Origin: Pseudoxanthomonas sp. CF125
Lineage (GTDB): Bacteria; Pseudomonadota; Gammaproteobacteria; Xanthomonadales; Xanthomonadaceae
NCBI RefSeq assembly: GCF_900104085.1
Contig: NZ_FNLD01000002.1
Location: 434,001-498,000 of the forward strand
Direction: 5' to 3'
DNA length: 64,000 bases
The position numbers and the translations under genes are program-made. How positions within the stretch are numbered: position 1 is the stretch's first letter; every line of letters begins with the position of its first letter. This document shows, piece by piece, positions 25,548 to 32,896 of this stretch. Under the pieces are notes generated by a model, which worked only from the letters and a program-made list of their open reading frames with translations, had not been told where the DNA came from and did no database searches.

Positions 25548-25702
25548 CGACGCCAACGGACCACAGCGCGACGTAAACCGATCTTCCGTCGCGGCTCCCC
25601 GCGTTATATCCCAGCACACCTGAGGGTGAGTGACTTTCGCCACGTCCTGGCGCCGACCCGATGCTCTAGTCTGCGGGAATTCCGCCTCGGGAGACTACGT
25701 CA

Positions 25703-26137
25703 ATGAATGCGTCGAAAGTGGGGAAGACGGTTCTGGAAGATCAGAAAGTCAACGTGAAAACGAAGCTGTCCGCGTTGTGGGCTTCGGTCATGTTCTGCTA
25801 CGTGTACGGCGACTATTTCGGTCTCTATGGCAACGGCAAGCTCGCCGAAATGATGGAAGGGAAGATCGGGCCGCTGGGCGAAGCTACGCAGGGCGTGTTG
25901 GTGGGCGTCTCGGCGATGATGGCCGTTCCCAGCGTGATGGTGTTCCTGTCGCTGGCGATGCCGCCAGTCTTGAATCGCTGGCTCAATCTTCTGCTTGGCC
26001 TGGCGTATACCGCGATCATGCTGATGACCATGCGCGGCGCGCCGACCTTCTACATCTTCATGGGTGTGATCGAAGTACTGCTCACTCTGCTGATCGTCTG
26101 GCATGCGTGGACCTGGCCCCGGCGGCAGACGCCGTAG
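25703..26137 (+). CDS. DUF6326-like four-TM membrane protein
   Basis: A 144-residue membrane protein. A short soluble N-terminus with K-x-K-L-S-A-L-W leads into hydrophobic segments at about 27-45, 65-88, 92-108 and 113-136. The pattern W-A-S-V-M-F-C-Y-V-Y-G-D-Y-F-G-L-Y matches DUF6326 as I recall it. Function unknown. Confidence 0.7.
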   Translation: MNASKVGKTVLEDQKVNVKTKLSALWASVMFCYVYGDYFGLYGNGKLAEMMEGKIGPLGEATQGVLVGVSAMMAVPSVMVFLSLAMPPVLNRWLNLLLGLAYTAIMLMTMRGAPTFYIFMGVIEVLLTLLIVWHAWTWPRRQTP

Positions 26138-26288
26138 AGAGCCGAACCAAGCGGTAATCCGAAAACGGTAAGCGGATACCGGCTGAACCATTGCCTTCGC
26201 GCGGTGGTGCGAGAACCGTTTTTTTCACGCGCTGTTGTCGATTGCAGGCGAACAATGCCGTTTCGTACACGAGTGGCGAGGTCGGGAC

Positions 26289-26648
26289 ATGAAGACGATA
26301 CGTACGGTTCTGCTGGCTGGCGCGATGCTGCTTTCGGCCAACGCGTTCGCCCAGCAATACGGTCCGCAGGACGAAGGCCGCCGTTTCAACGACGGCAGCA
26401 AGGTGGTGTGCAAGAACGTCGAAGTCCAGCGCAGCAGCAAGGATTCCAACCGCATCCTGGGTACCGCCACCGGCGCGGTGGTGGGTGGTCTGCTCGGCAA
26501 TCAGGTCGGCAAAGGCAACGGCAAGAAAGTCGCCACGGTCGGCGGTGCGGTGGCCGGTGGTCTGATCGGACGCAAGGTGCAGGGTAACGCCCAGGAAAAA
26601 AAGGGCGACCGCGTAGTCGAGCGTCAATGCGAGCGCGTTTACCGCTGA
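26289..26648 (+). CDS. Glycine-zipper 2TM domain protein
   Basis: A 119-residue exported protein with a signal peptide (MKTIRTVLLAGAMLLSANAFA). The central G-A-V-V-G-G-L-L-G-N-Q-V-G-K-G-N-G repeat and second G-A-V-A-G-G-L-I-G-R form the glycine-zipper 2TM/SlyB-like domain. A Cys pair (V-C-K-N and Q-C-E-R) may form a disulfide. Such proteins sit in the outer membrane or periplasm and help envelope stability. Confidence 0.87.
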   Translation: MKTIRTVLLAGAMLLSANAFAQQYGPQDEGRRFNDGSKVVCKNVEVQRSSKDSNRILGTATGAVVGGLLGNQVGKGNGKKVATVGGAVAGGLIGRKVQGNAQEKKGDRVVERQCERVYR

Positions 26649-26688
26649 GTTTCAGCGCCGGAGTCCCATGGCCAGCGGTTGCAATCAG

Positions 26689-26714
26689 GGAAGGGCGGGC
26701 GCACCCGCCCTTCC
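26689..26714 (+). terminator. GC-rich hairpin, probable terminator
   Basis: An 11-base perfect stem (GGAAGGGCGGG / CCCGCCCTTCC) with a CGCA loop, 40 bases after the glycine-zipper stop. There is no T-run, so it is a hairpin-only terminator candidate. Confidence 0.5.
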
Positions 26715-26759
26715 GTGCCGCCGTTACAATCCCTGCATCGCTGTTTGTATGAGGGACGT

Positions 26760-27227
26760 ATGAAACGACTGCATTCCGCCGCCCGATCTGTTCCGACCAT
26801 CGCACTGCTTCTGGCGACGCTATGCGCTGGGTGCGCCGCGGGCGACGCGCGTCAGAAACCGTCGCCTTCTTCTCCGGCCGCCTCAACGTCGCAGCCTTCG
26901 CCATCATCCACTTCGTTGCCCGAATGGCTCCGCGTCAAGATCGGACAGTACCAAGCGTTGCCGGCCGATCGCGCGCCGCTCGGCATCTGGCGGATCACCC
27001 ACAACGGCCAGGCTGCCTACTATTTGTATTCGCCCTGTTGCGATCAGTACAACCCGTTGTTCGACGCGGGCGGAACCGAGATCTGCAATCCTTCGGGCGG
27101 CTTCACCGGCAGGGGCGACGGCAAATGCCCGCAGCCGATGGACCGGGGAACGAAAGCCGCACTGGTTTGGTCGCATCCCGCTTCGACTTCCCAGACCGAC
27201 GACCCGCCTGGCCTGATGCGTAACTGA
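26760..27227 (+). CDS. DUF6970-like lipoprotein
   Basis: A 155-residue protein with a lipoprotein signal (A-L-L-L-A-T-L-C-A-G-C, lipidation at Cys25), a Ser/Pro linker, and a C-terminal domain. That domain has Y-Y-L-Y-S-P-C-C-D-Q-Y-N-P-L-F and I-C-N-P-S-G-G-F-T-G-R-G-D-G-K-C-P, four conserved-looking cysteines typical of DUF6970. Periplasmic face, function unknown. Confidence 0.72.
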   Translation: MKRLHSAARSVPTIALLLATLCAGCAAGDARQKPSPSSPAASTSQPSPSSTSLPEWLRVKIGQYQALPADRAPLGIWRITHNGQAAYYLYSPCCDQYNPLFDAGGTEICNPSGGFTGRGDGKCPQPMDRGTKAALVWSHPASTSQTDDPPGLMRN

Positions 27228-27285
27228 AGCCCGGTCATCGGTCGCACAGGCGACATGGGCGACGCCGGCTTAGTGTTCGTGCGAT

Positions 27286-28179
27286 CTACTTCCCGGCGGC
27301 GAGTTCGAAGTCCACCACCACCGGGAAATGATCCGAGGGATAACGGCCACGGCGATGGGTGGTTACGGTTTTGGCCGACTTGGCCTGCAGTCCGCGGAAC
27401 AGGATCCAGTCGATGCGCTGGTCGGCTTTGCCGGTGAAGTTGTGGAACGTGTCCGGTGGGCCAAGACGCCGCGGTGCCGCCGTCCAGGCGTCGGTGAGCA
27501 CGGTGGTCAACAAGGAATGCGTGGGACCCTCCGGCGCGGTGTTGAAGTCGCCGGTAAGAATGATCGGCTCATCGGCGGACAGTTGCCGCAAGCGCGCAAG
27601 AATGAGCGCCGCGCCGCGTTCGCGGGCGGGCTCGTCTTCCTCGCGGTAGGGCAGGTGTGTGTTGTAGAGGACGAAGGTCGCGCCATCGGCGATGCGCTGG
27701 AAGCGCGCCCAGGTCACCATGCGCGGGTACAGGTTGCCCCAGCTGATGCTGCCCACCGTTTCTGGCGTGTCGGACAGCCAGAAATCCCCGGTGGTCAGCA
27801 TCCGCAGCCGATCCTTGCGATAGAACACGCCCATGTGCTCATCCCCGCTGCCGCCACGGCGACCTTGGCCGAACCACGCGTACTGCGGTAACCGCGCCAC
27901 CAGTTCGTCGCCCTGGCGCTGGAAAAGCTCCTGGGTGCCGATGAGGTCCGGGTTCTCGTGCGCTATCACCTTCGCCATCAATGCGCGCCTGGCCTCCCAG
28001 CGGTTGGCGCCATCGCTGTCGGTCAGCAGGCGCACATTGAAAGTCATCACCCGAAGCGGCTGCGACATCGCCGGCCCGCAGGCCAACAACCAGACCGACA
28101 GGCACATCAGCAAGCGCAACCCGATCCGGTTGCCGGTGGTATTGCGGGGTGCATGCGAAGCGCGAAAGAAAAGAGACAT
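27286..28179 (-). CDS. Endonuclease/exonuclease/phosphatase (EEP) family protein
   Basis: A 297-residue protein with an N-terminal hydrophobic export signal (residues 21-39, ending A-M-S-Q). EEP motifs follow in order: M-T-F-N-V-R, L-I-G-T-Q-E (metal-binding Glu), Y-N-T-H-L, L-T-G-D-F-N and S-D-H-F-P-V (catalytic Asp-His). It is an exported metal-dependent phosphodiesterase; nucleic acid, sphingomyelin or inositol phosphate substrates cannot be told apart here. Confidence 0.88.
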   Translation of the reverse strand: MSLFFRASHAPRNTTGNRIGLRLLMCLSVWLLACGPAMSQPLRVMTFNVRLLTDSDGANRWEARRALMAKVIAHENPDLIGTQELFQRQGDELVARLPQYAWFGQGRRGGSGDEHMGVFYRKDRLRMLTTGDFWLSDTPETVGSISWGNLYPRMVTWARFQRIADGATFVLYNTHLPYREEDEPARERGAALILARLRQLSADEPIILTGDFNTAPEGPTHSLLTTVLTDAWTAAPRRLGPPDTFHNFTGKADQRIDWILFRGLQAKSAKTVTTHRRGRYPSDHFPVVVDFELAAGK

Positions 28180-28299
28180 GCGAGCAACCGAAGCGGCGGG
28201 GATCGACGGGAGTCTAGTACACGTGCCGTCAGGAAAAAGGGGCGCAACGCACGTGCCGCATCGCAGTACAGCCCAAGCAGTGGACGATGCGTCTTGTCT

Positions 28300-28728
28300 T
28301 TAGAACGTCACCTTGACCGAGGGCGCGCTCCGTTGCGCTTCTCCGTGATACACGGCTTCTATATTGTTGCCGTCCGGATCCAGCACGAAGGCGCCGTAGT
28401 AGCCCGGATGGTAAGGGCGCAGGCCGGGCGCGCCGTTGTCGCGTCCACCGTTCTTCAATGCGGCCCGATGGAACGCCTCGACCATGGCCCTGTCCTTCGC
28501 TTGGAAGGCCAGGTGGTGGCGGCCGGTCAGTTCGCCCTGCGCCGCTTCGCTGTCCGGTGTGGAAATGAACAACTCGTCGGCCCAGAAGAAATCCTCGCCC
28601 GAGCCGCTCATGGGGATGTTGAGTTCCGCGAATACGGCCTCGTAGAACTTCCGGCTTGCCGCAAGATCCTTCACTACGAGTTGGATATGGTCGATCAGTC
28701 TTCCGCGGTGCAGTTCCTGCGTTTCCAT
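28300..28728 (-). CDS. VOC family protein (glyoxalase/bleomycin-resistance fold)
   Basis: A 142-residue single-module VOC protein: I-D-H-I-Q-L-V-V-K-D-L-A-A-S-R-K-F-Y at the start, H-H-L-A-F-Q-A-K-D in the middle and Y-Y-G-A-F-V-L-D-P-D-G-N-N-I-E-A-V at the end. The His and Glu residues are those that usually bind the metal. Substrate unknown. Confidence 0.88.
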   Translation of the reverse strand: METQELHRGRLIDHIQLVVKDLAASRKFYEAVFAELNIPMSGSGEDFFWADELFISTPDSEAAQGELTGRHHLAFQAKDRAMVEAFHRAALKNGGRDNGAPGLRPYHPGYYGAFVLDPDGNNIEAVYHGEAQRSAPSVKVTF

Positions 28729-28814
28729 GAGCGCTCCTGGGCATTAGAGGGGGAGCAAATCTTAGACGCGGGCATGGACGAATTCCTTCACGGAATTTTG
28801 ACCCCGCCACGGCC

Positions 28815-30059
28815 TCAGACGGGCTGGCTGCTGGATTGCGTCTGCTCGCCCCTGCGGCCCAGCATGAAACGAAAAAACGGGCCGGTGAGCAGGGTGGAAA
28901 GCACGGCCAGCGTGACCAGGGCCGCGAAGGCATGTTCGGAAAGCAATCCTTTGTCGCGCAGGATCGTGGCGGCCACGATTTCCATCAGTCCTTTGCACTG
29001 CAACAACGCGCCGATGGCAAGTGTTTCGCGTCGCGACAGCTTCGATGCAGGCGGACAGATCAGCACCGCCGCGAGTTTGGCGACCACCGACACCGCCAGC
29101 AACGCCAGCGATGCCTGCAGGGAAGCCCAGCCGAGCGCGTCGCCGTCGATCTTCAGGCCGCTATGGCCAAAGAACAGCGGCGCCAAGGCGAGCAGGGCGA
29201 ACCTGCCCATGCCTTCGACCGGCAACTTCCGCGTCCATGCCGGCGGCAGCATCGCGCCGGCGAAATACGCGCCGAGCAAGGCGTGCAGGCCGAGATGAGA
29301 ACTGGCCCAGGAACCGGCGATCAGATAGAGCGGCAGCACCAACCAGATCGCCCAGCTTGGCGGAACGAAGTGGTTGCGGCGGCTGGTTTCGCCCAGGACC
29401 ACCATCGCCACCGGCGCCGCAAGCGCCAGCAGGTGCAGCGGCGTTCCGCCGGACAGAGAAGCATCGCCGCCTGCCACCAGCAGCAATAAGGCCAGCCCGA
29501 CCCAAAGCACCGCATCGTCGATCACCGCGATGCGTACCGCCACCTGGGTGAGCGGGCGATGCAGCGGTCCCAGCTCGCGCACGATGCCAATCAGCACTGG
29601 CAAGGCGCTGACAGCTACGCAAAGACCGATGGCGACCGCGCCCAGCGTGCGGTCGCCATTGGGCGTGGCCCAGTTCGGCAACACCGCGAAGTAATGGTAG
29701 GCCGTCACCGCGCCGACCAGGAAAGGCAGCAGCAACGCGAGTGCCGCGCAGGCGACGAACCGGAACACCGAATTGCGCGACGCAACCGGCAGTCCGGCGG
29801 CTGAATCGACCTGGGCGAAATGACGCGTTTCCAGCCCGGCGGTGAACGCCAGCAACAATACGCCGGCCCAGCCGAGCTTGTCGCCGATCGCAGACGGCAC
29901 GCCCAGCGAGGCCGGCAACCAACCGGTGGCCGCCAATACCAGTCCGATGATGATCGGGACCACCGCTATCGGTATCGAGCGGCCGAGCAGGCGCCATAGC
30001 GTCCAGGCAAGCAGGATGAAGATCAGCGCGTCGGCGGCGGTGGCAATAATCGCGTGCAT
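28815..30059 (-). CDS. Kef-type cation:proton antiporter (CPA2 family)
   Basis: A 414-residue membrane protein with about twelve hydrophobic segments. The I-D-D-A-V-L-W motif in the middle carries the pair of acidic residues characteristic of CPA2 transport sites. No RCK/TrkA nucleotide-binding domain is present at the C-terminus. Its start is 4 bases downstream of the LacI regulator stop, so it may be read from the same transcript. Confidence 0.85.
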   Translation of the reverse strand: MHAIIATAADALIFILLAWTLWRLLGRSIPIAVVPIIIGLVLAATGWLPASLGVPSAIGDKLGWAGVLLLAFTAGLETRHFAQVDSAAGLPVASRNSVFRFVACAALALLLPFLVGAVTAYHYFAVLPNWATPNGDRTLGAVAIGLCVAVSALPVLIGIVRELGPLHRPLTQVAVRIAVIDDAVLWVGLALLLLVAGGDASLSGGTPLHLLALAAPVAMVVLGETSRRNHFVPPSWAIWLVLPLYLIAGSWASSHLGLHALLGAYFAGAMLPPAWTRKLPVEGMGRFALLALAPLFFGHSGLKIDGDALGWASLQASLALLAVSVVAKLAAVLICPPASKLSRRETLAIGALLQCKGLMEIVAATILRDKGLLSEHAFAALVTLAVLSTLLTGPFFRFMLGRRGEQTQSSSQPV

Positions 30060-30063
30060 GGGC

Positions 30064-31092
30064 TCAGCCTACAGGAACCGGCGCGGGTTGCTTCGGCGGC
30101 CTGGTCGATTCGCGGAACAGCAAGGTGTGTTCGACGTGGACCATGCGGCCGGCATTCGGCGCACGGATACGCTCGAGCAGCTGCAGAGTCGCAAGCCGGC
30201 CCATTTCCGCAGTCGGCTGCCGAACCGTGGTCAGGGCAGGGTAGATATGGCGCGCGATGGGGGTGTCGTCGAAACCGCAGACCGACAGATCGCGAGGCAC
30301 CGCAAGACCGCGTTCGCCAGCCGCCCGGATCACGCCTGCGGCCATGTCGTCGTTGGCGGCGAAAATCGCCGTGGGCGGATCGGCCAGATCGAGCAGCCGG
30401 TTGGCTCCGTCGATTCCGGATTCGAAAGAGAATTCGCCCTGTGTCACCAGCTGCGCGTCGTAGGCGATGCCGGCTTTGCGCAATGCCTCGCGGTATCCCG
30501 CATAGCGCCACTGGCAGGCGCCGTGCGAGCGTGGGCCCTTGATATGCCCGATACGCCTGTGGCCCAGCGCAATCAATCCCGCCAGGAGTTCGAGCACGGC
30601 GGCGGTTTCCTCCATCATCACGCCGATGCGCGTCTGCGGGTTCCGCGGAGCGATGCAGGCGAACGGCACCGCGTGCTGCTCCAGATAACCCAACACGACC
30701 TTGTCGTCGGTCAGCGGAGGAATCAGCACCACGCCGTCGGGACCGAAGTATTCGAAAAACCCCTTGATATCGTCCGCGATGCGCTGTTTGCCCGAACCCA
30801 CGGGGGCCAGGACCAGGTTGTAATGGTTGGCGCGGCAGGCTTCCAGCATGCCGCTTTGGATCTCCATCAGATAATTGCGCGAGGGATTGTTGTAGACCAG
30901 CGCCACCATATAGGAGCGCTGCCCGGCCAGGCTGCGGGCGGAAAGATTGGGCTTGTACTGCAACTGCTCGACCGCGCGCATGACGCGATCGCGCGTTTCC
31001 TCGCGCACATTGGGTTCGTGATTGAGCACCCGCGACACCGTTTTCATCGACACGCCGGCGGCGGCGGCCACATCCTCGATACGACTACGCAT
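30064..31092 (-). CDS. LacI family transcriptional regulator
   Basis: A 342-residue regulator. The helix-turn-helix is [20 protein letters not shown], followed by the hinge [13 protein letters not shown] periplasmic-binding-protein-like sensor domain follows. The start at 31092 is preferred over the longer frame (31164) because AGGAGAGG lies just upstream and the HTH begins at residue 4. The binding sites are probably the palindromes upstream of the GH30 gene and the receptor gene. Confidence 0.92.
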   Translation of the reverse strand: MRSRIEDVAAAAGVSMKTVSRVLNHEPNVREETRDRVMRAVEQLQYKPNLSARSLAGQRSYMVALVYNNPSRNYLMEIQSGMLEACRANHYNLVLAPVGSGKQRIADDIKGFFEYFGPDGVVLIPPLTDDKVVLGYLEQHAVPFACIAPRNPQTRIGVMMEETAAVLELLAGLIALGHRRIGHIKGPRSHGACQWRYAGYREALRKAGIAYDAQLVTQGEFSFESGIDGANRLLDLADPPTAIFAANDDMAAGVIRAAGERGLAVPRDLSVCGFDDTPIARHIYPALTTVRQPTAEMGRLATLQLLERIRAPNAGRMVHVEHTLLFRESTRPPKQPAPVPVG

Positions 31093-31197
31093 TTCCTGGC
31101 CCCTCTCCTTAAGTAAACCAGTCCCTGGACGGCCGGCACGGGTCAAGCGATTCTGCCAGCGCAAGGAGCGCTTGGGGATATTCGCGCTCGCTTGCGC

Positions 31198-32691
31198 TCA
31201 TGGCTGGCCGATGGAGCTAGGCCAGCGGAAGGTGGCGATGCTCTTGGCCGGAAGCGTGTAGCCGAAACGCCGGTCTTGCTGGCGTACCGAAAAGCTGCGC
31301 TCCCTGGAGTTGGTGTTGACAACTATCAGCACCACCGAGCCGTCGTCGGTATTCTGGAAGGCGACGTTGTCCAGGCCATCGCCGGTCGCAGTGGAAGCGA
31401 TGCGGTAGGCATCGCGGCGTACGAAGCGGCTGGCGTGGGCGAGCGCGTAATAACCGTTGTTGCGGCTGACACGGCCTGTCGCCGAATCGATGGTCACCAC
31501 TCCGATGCAGGTATCGCAGCCGCCCGCGTGCGGACCGCCGCGTTCGTCCAGGGCCAGGTTCCAGAACAATACGCCGCGTGCCCAGTCGCGAGTGGCTTGC
31601 ACGATCAGCTGCTTCGCCTGCAGAGGCAGGCCGCCGCTACGCACCGGTTCCCAGGTGCCGTCGGAACATTCGGTCATGTAGACGTCCTTGTCCGGGAACG
31701 CCGCATGCACGCTGGACTGCGCGGCCGGATCGCCGCCATAGCAATGCCAAGCCACTGCGGCTACGTAGGGGCCCGCGGCGGGATCTGACAATACGGCGGT
31801 CGGTTCCTGAGGCTTGTCCCAGTTGTGGTCCCAGTCGAAGATCAAAGGACCCTTGCCGCGTGCGGCGATCAATGGCCCCAGGTGGTCGCCGATCAGTCGT
31901 GCACGCGCGGGTGCGTTGAGACGCATGCCCGGATAATCGGCGGGCTCGAAATCGGGTTCGTTCTGCACCGTCAGGGCGAAGACGGGAATGCCCTCTGCCG
32001 CGTAGGCGTCGACGTATTCGAGCAGGTAACGCGCGAAGGCGTCGTAGTATTCGGGACGAAGGCCGCCCTTGATCAGGCTGCCGCTGTCCTTCATCCAGAC
32101 GGGCGCGCTCCACGGCGAGGCCATCACCTGCAGCCGCGGATTGACCGCAAGTGCCTGGCGCGTCACCGGCACCACGTCGGACAGATTGGGGCCGATACTG
32201 AAATGCCGCAGCTGTGGATCGGGCCTGCCGTCGGGAGGATCGTCCAGACTGTAGTGGTACCGCGAGAAATCCGATGCGCCGATGGTCAGACGGGTGAACT
32301 CCAGGCCGATGCCGTCCGCCGAGCGCCCGAACAGTTCCTGCAGCAGTGCTGTCCGTTGAGCGGAGCTCATCTTGTGCTGGATCAGCCAGGCGGAAGAGTC
32401 GGTGATGGAGGCGCCGAAGCCGAGCATGCGCTGGTACCGCTGGTCGGAGTCCACTTCGATCTCGGCAGGCGCGTCCGCCGATTCCATATGTTCCGCACGC
32501 ACTTCCACGGGCCGCAGCGCCCAGCGGTGGTCCGAAGTGGTGACCCAGGCTTGAACTTCCGCGGCGCCGCTCGAGATGCGTGAATCCGGAATTCGGGGTT
32601 GGCTGGCGCAGGCGGCATTGATCAGCGCCAGCGAAAGGAGCAACAAAACCGGCCCGGATCCTGTATTGCGGCTACGGTGCGAAACGTTCAT
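31198..32691 (-). CDS. GH30 family glycoside hydrolase lipoprotein (glucosylceramidase-like)
   Basis: A 497-residue protein with a lipoprotein signal ending L-I-N-A-A-C (Cys28). The (beta/alpha)8 domain starts with Q-R-M-L-G-F-G-A-S-I-T-D-S-S. The acid/base Glu245 is in T-V-Q-N-E-P-D-F, and the nucleophile Glu341 is in Y-M-T-E-C-S-D-G-T-W. A beta-sandwich C-terminus follows. It probably acts on beta-glucosides (subfamily 1-like) at the outer or periplasmic membrane face. It lies upstream of the LacI gene and is divergent from a TonB-dependent receptor. Confidence 0.9.
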   Translation of the reverse strand: MNVSHRSRNTGSGPVLLLLSLALINAACASQPRIPDSRISSGAAEVQAWVTTSDHRWALRPVEVRAEHMESADAPAEIEVDSDQRYQRMLGFGASITDSSAWLIQHKMSSAQRTALLQELFGRSADGIGLEFTRLTIGASDFSRYHYSLDDPPDGRPDPQLRHFSIGPNLSDVVPVTRQALAVNPRLQVMASPWSAPVWMKDSGSLIKGGLRPEYYDAFARYLLEYVDAYAAEGIPVFALTVQNEPDFEPADYPGMRLNAPARARLIGDHLGPLIAARGKGPLIFDWDHNWDKPQEPTAVLSDPAAGPYVAAVAWHCYGGDPAAQSSVHAAFPDKDVYMTECSDGTWEPVRSGGLPLQAKQLIVQATRDWARGVLFWNLALDERGGPHAGGCDTCIGVVTIDSATGRVSRNNGYYALAHASRFVRRDAYRIASTATGDGLDNVAFQNTDDGSVVLIVVNTNSRERSFSVRQQDRRFGYTLPAKSIATFRWPSSIGQP

Positions 32692-32714
32692 CGATTCTCC
32701 CGCGTGATGCGTTG

Positions 32715-32726
32715 TGTAACGTTACA
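32715..32726. promoter_or_regulatory. Palindrome near the GH30 start
   Basis: TGTAACGTTACA, a perfect 12-base palindrome with a central CG as in LacI-family operators, 24 bases upstream of the GH30 start codon. Confidence 0.45.
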
Positions 32727-32760
32727 TGTGCGCGCGCGTGCATGGTGCGTCGCAACGAAT

Positions 32761-32774
32761 AGATAGCGCTATCA
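32761..32774. promoter_or_regulatory. LacI-family operator 1
   Basis: AGATAGCGCTATCA, centred on AGCGCT, fits TGAYAGCGCTRTCA with one mismatch (A for T at the first base). It lies between the divergent GH30 and receptor genes. Confidence 0.55.
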
Positions 32775-32837
32775 CTATTGGAACGCCCGCTGCAGCGAGG
32801 TCTGCGCGCACAACGCCGCGCCATACTTAACCGATTG

Positions 32838-32866
32838 TTGACAAGCGCTTTCGCCGATTATATGAC
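32838..32866 (+). promoter_or_regulatory. Predicted sigma70 promoter of the TonB-dependent receptor
   Basis: A consensus TTGACA (32838-32843) is followed by a 17-base spacer and TATGAC (32861-32866). A third AGCGCT half-site-like sequence lies in the spacer. The second operator overlaps the -10 box, so a bound repressor would block initiation. Confidence 0.55.
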
Positions 32867-32876
32867 AGCGCTGTCA
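32863..32876. promoter_or_regulatory. LacI-family operator 2
   Basis: TGACAGCGCTGTCA, a perfect 14-base palindrome overlapping the predicted -10 of the receptor promoter and ending 20 bases before the start codon. This is the classic repression position. Confidence 0.65.
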
Positions 32877-32896
32877 GCTATGGCGGGAGAGGCCTA

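Noticed and set aside
24150-25643. 497-codon minus-strand ORF
   Set aside because: Antisense to the MFS transporter; His/Gln/Arg-rich with no domain or membrane pattern.
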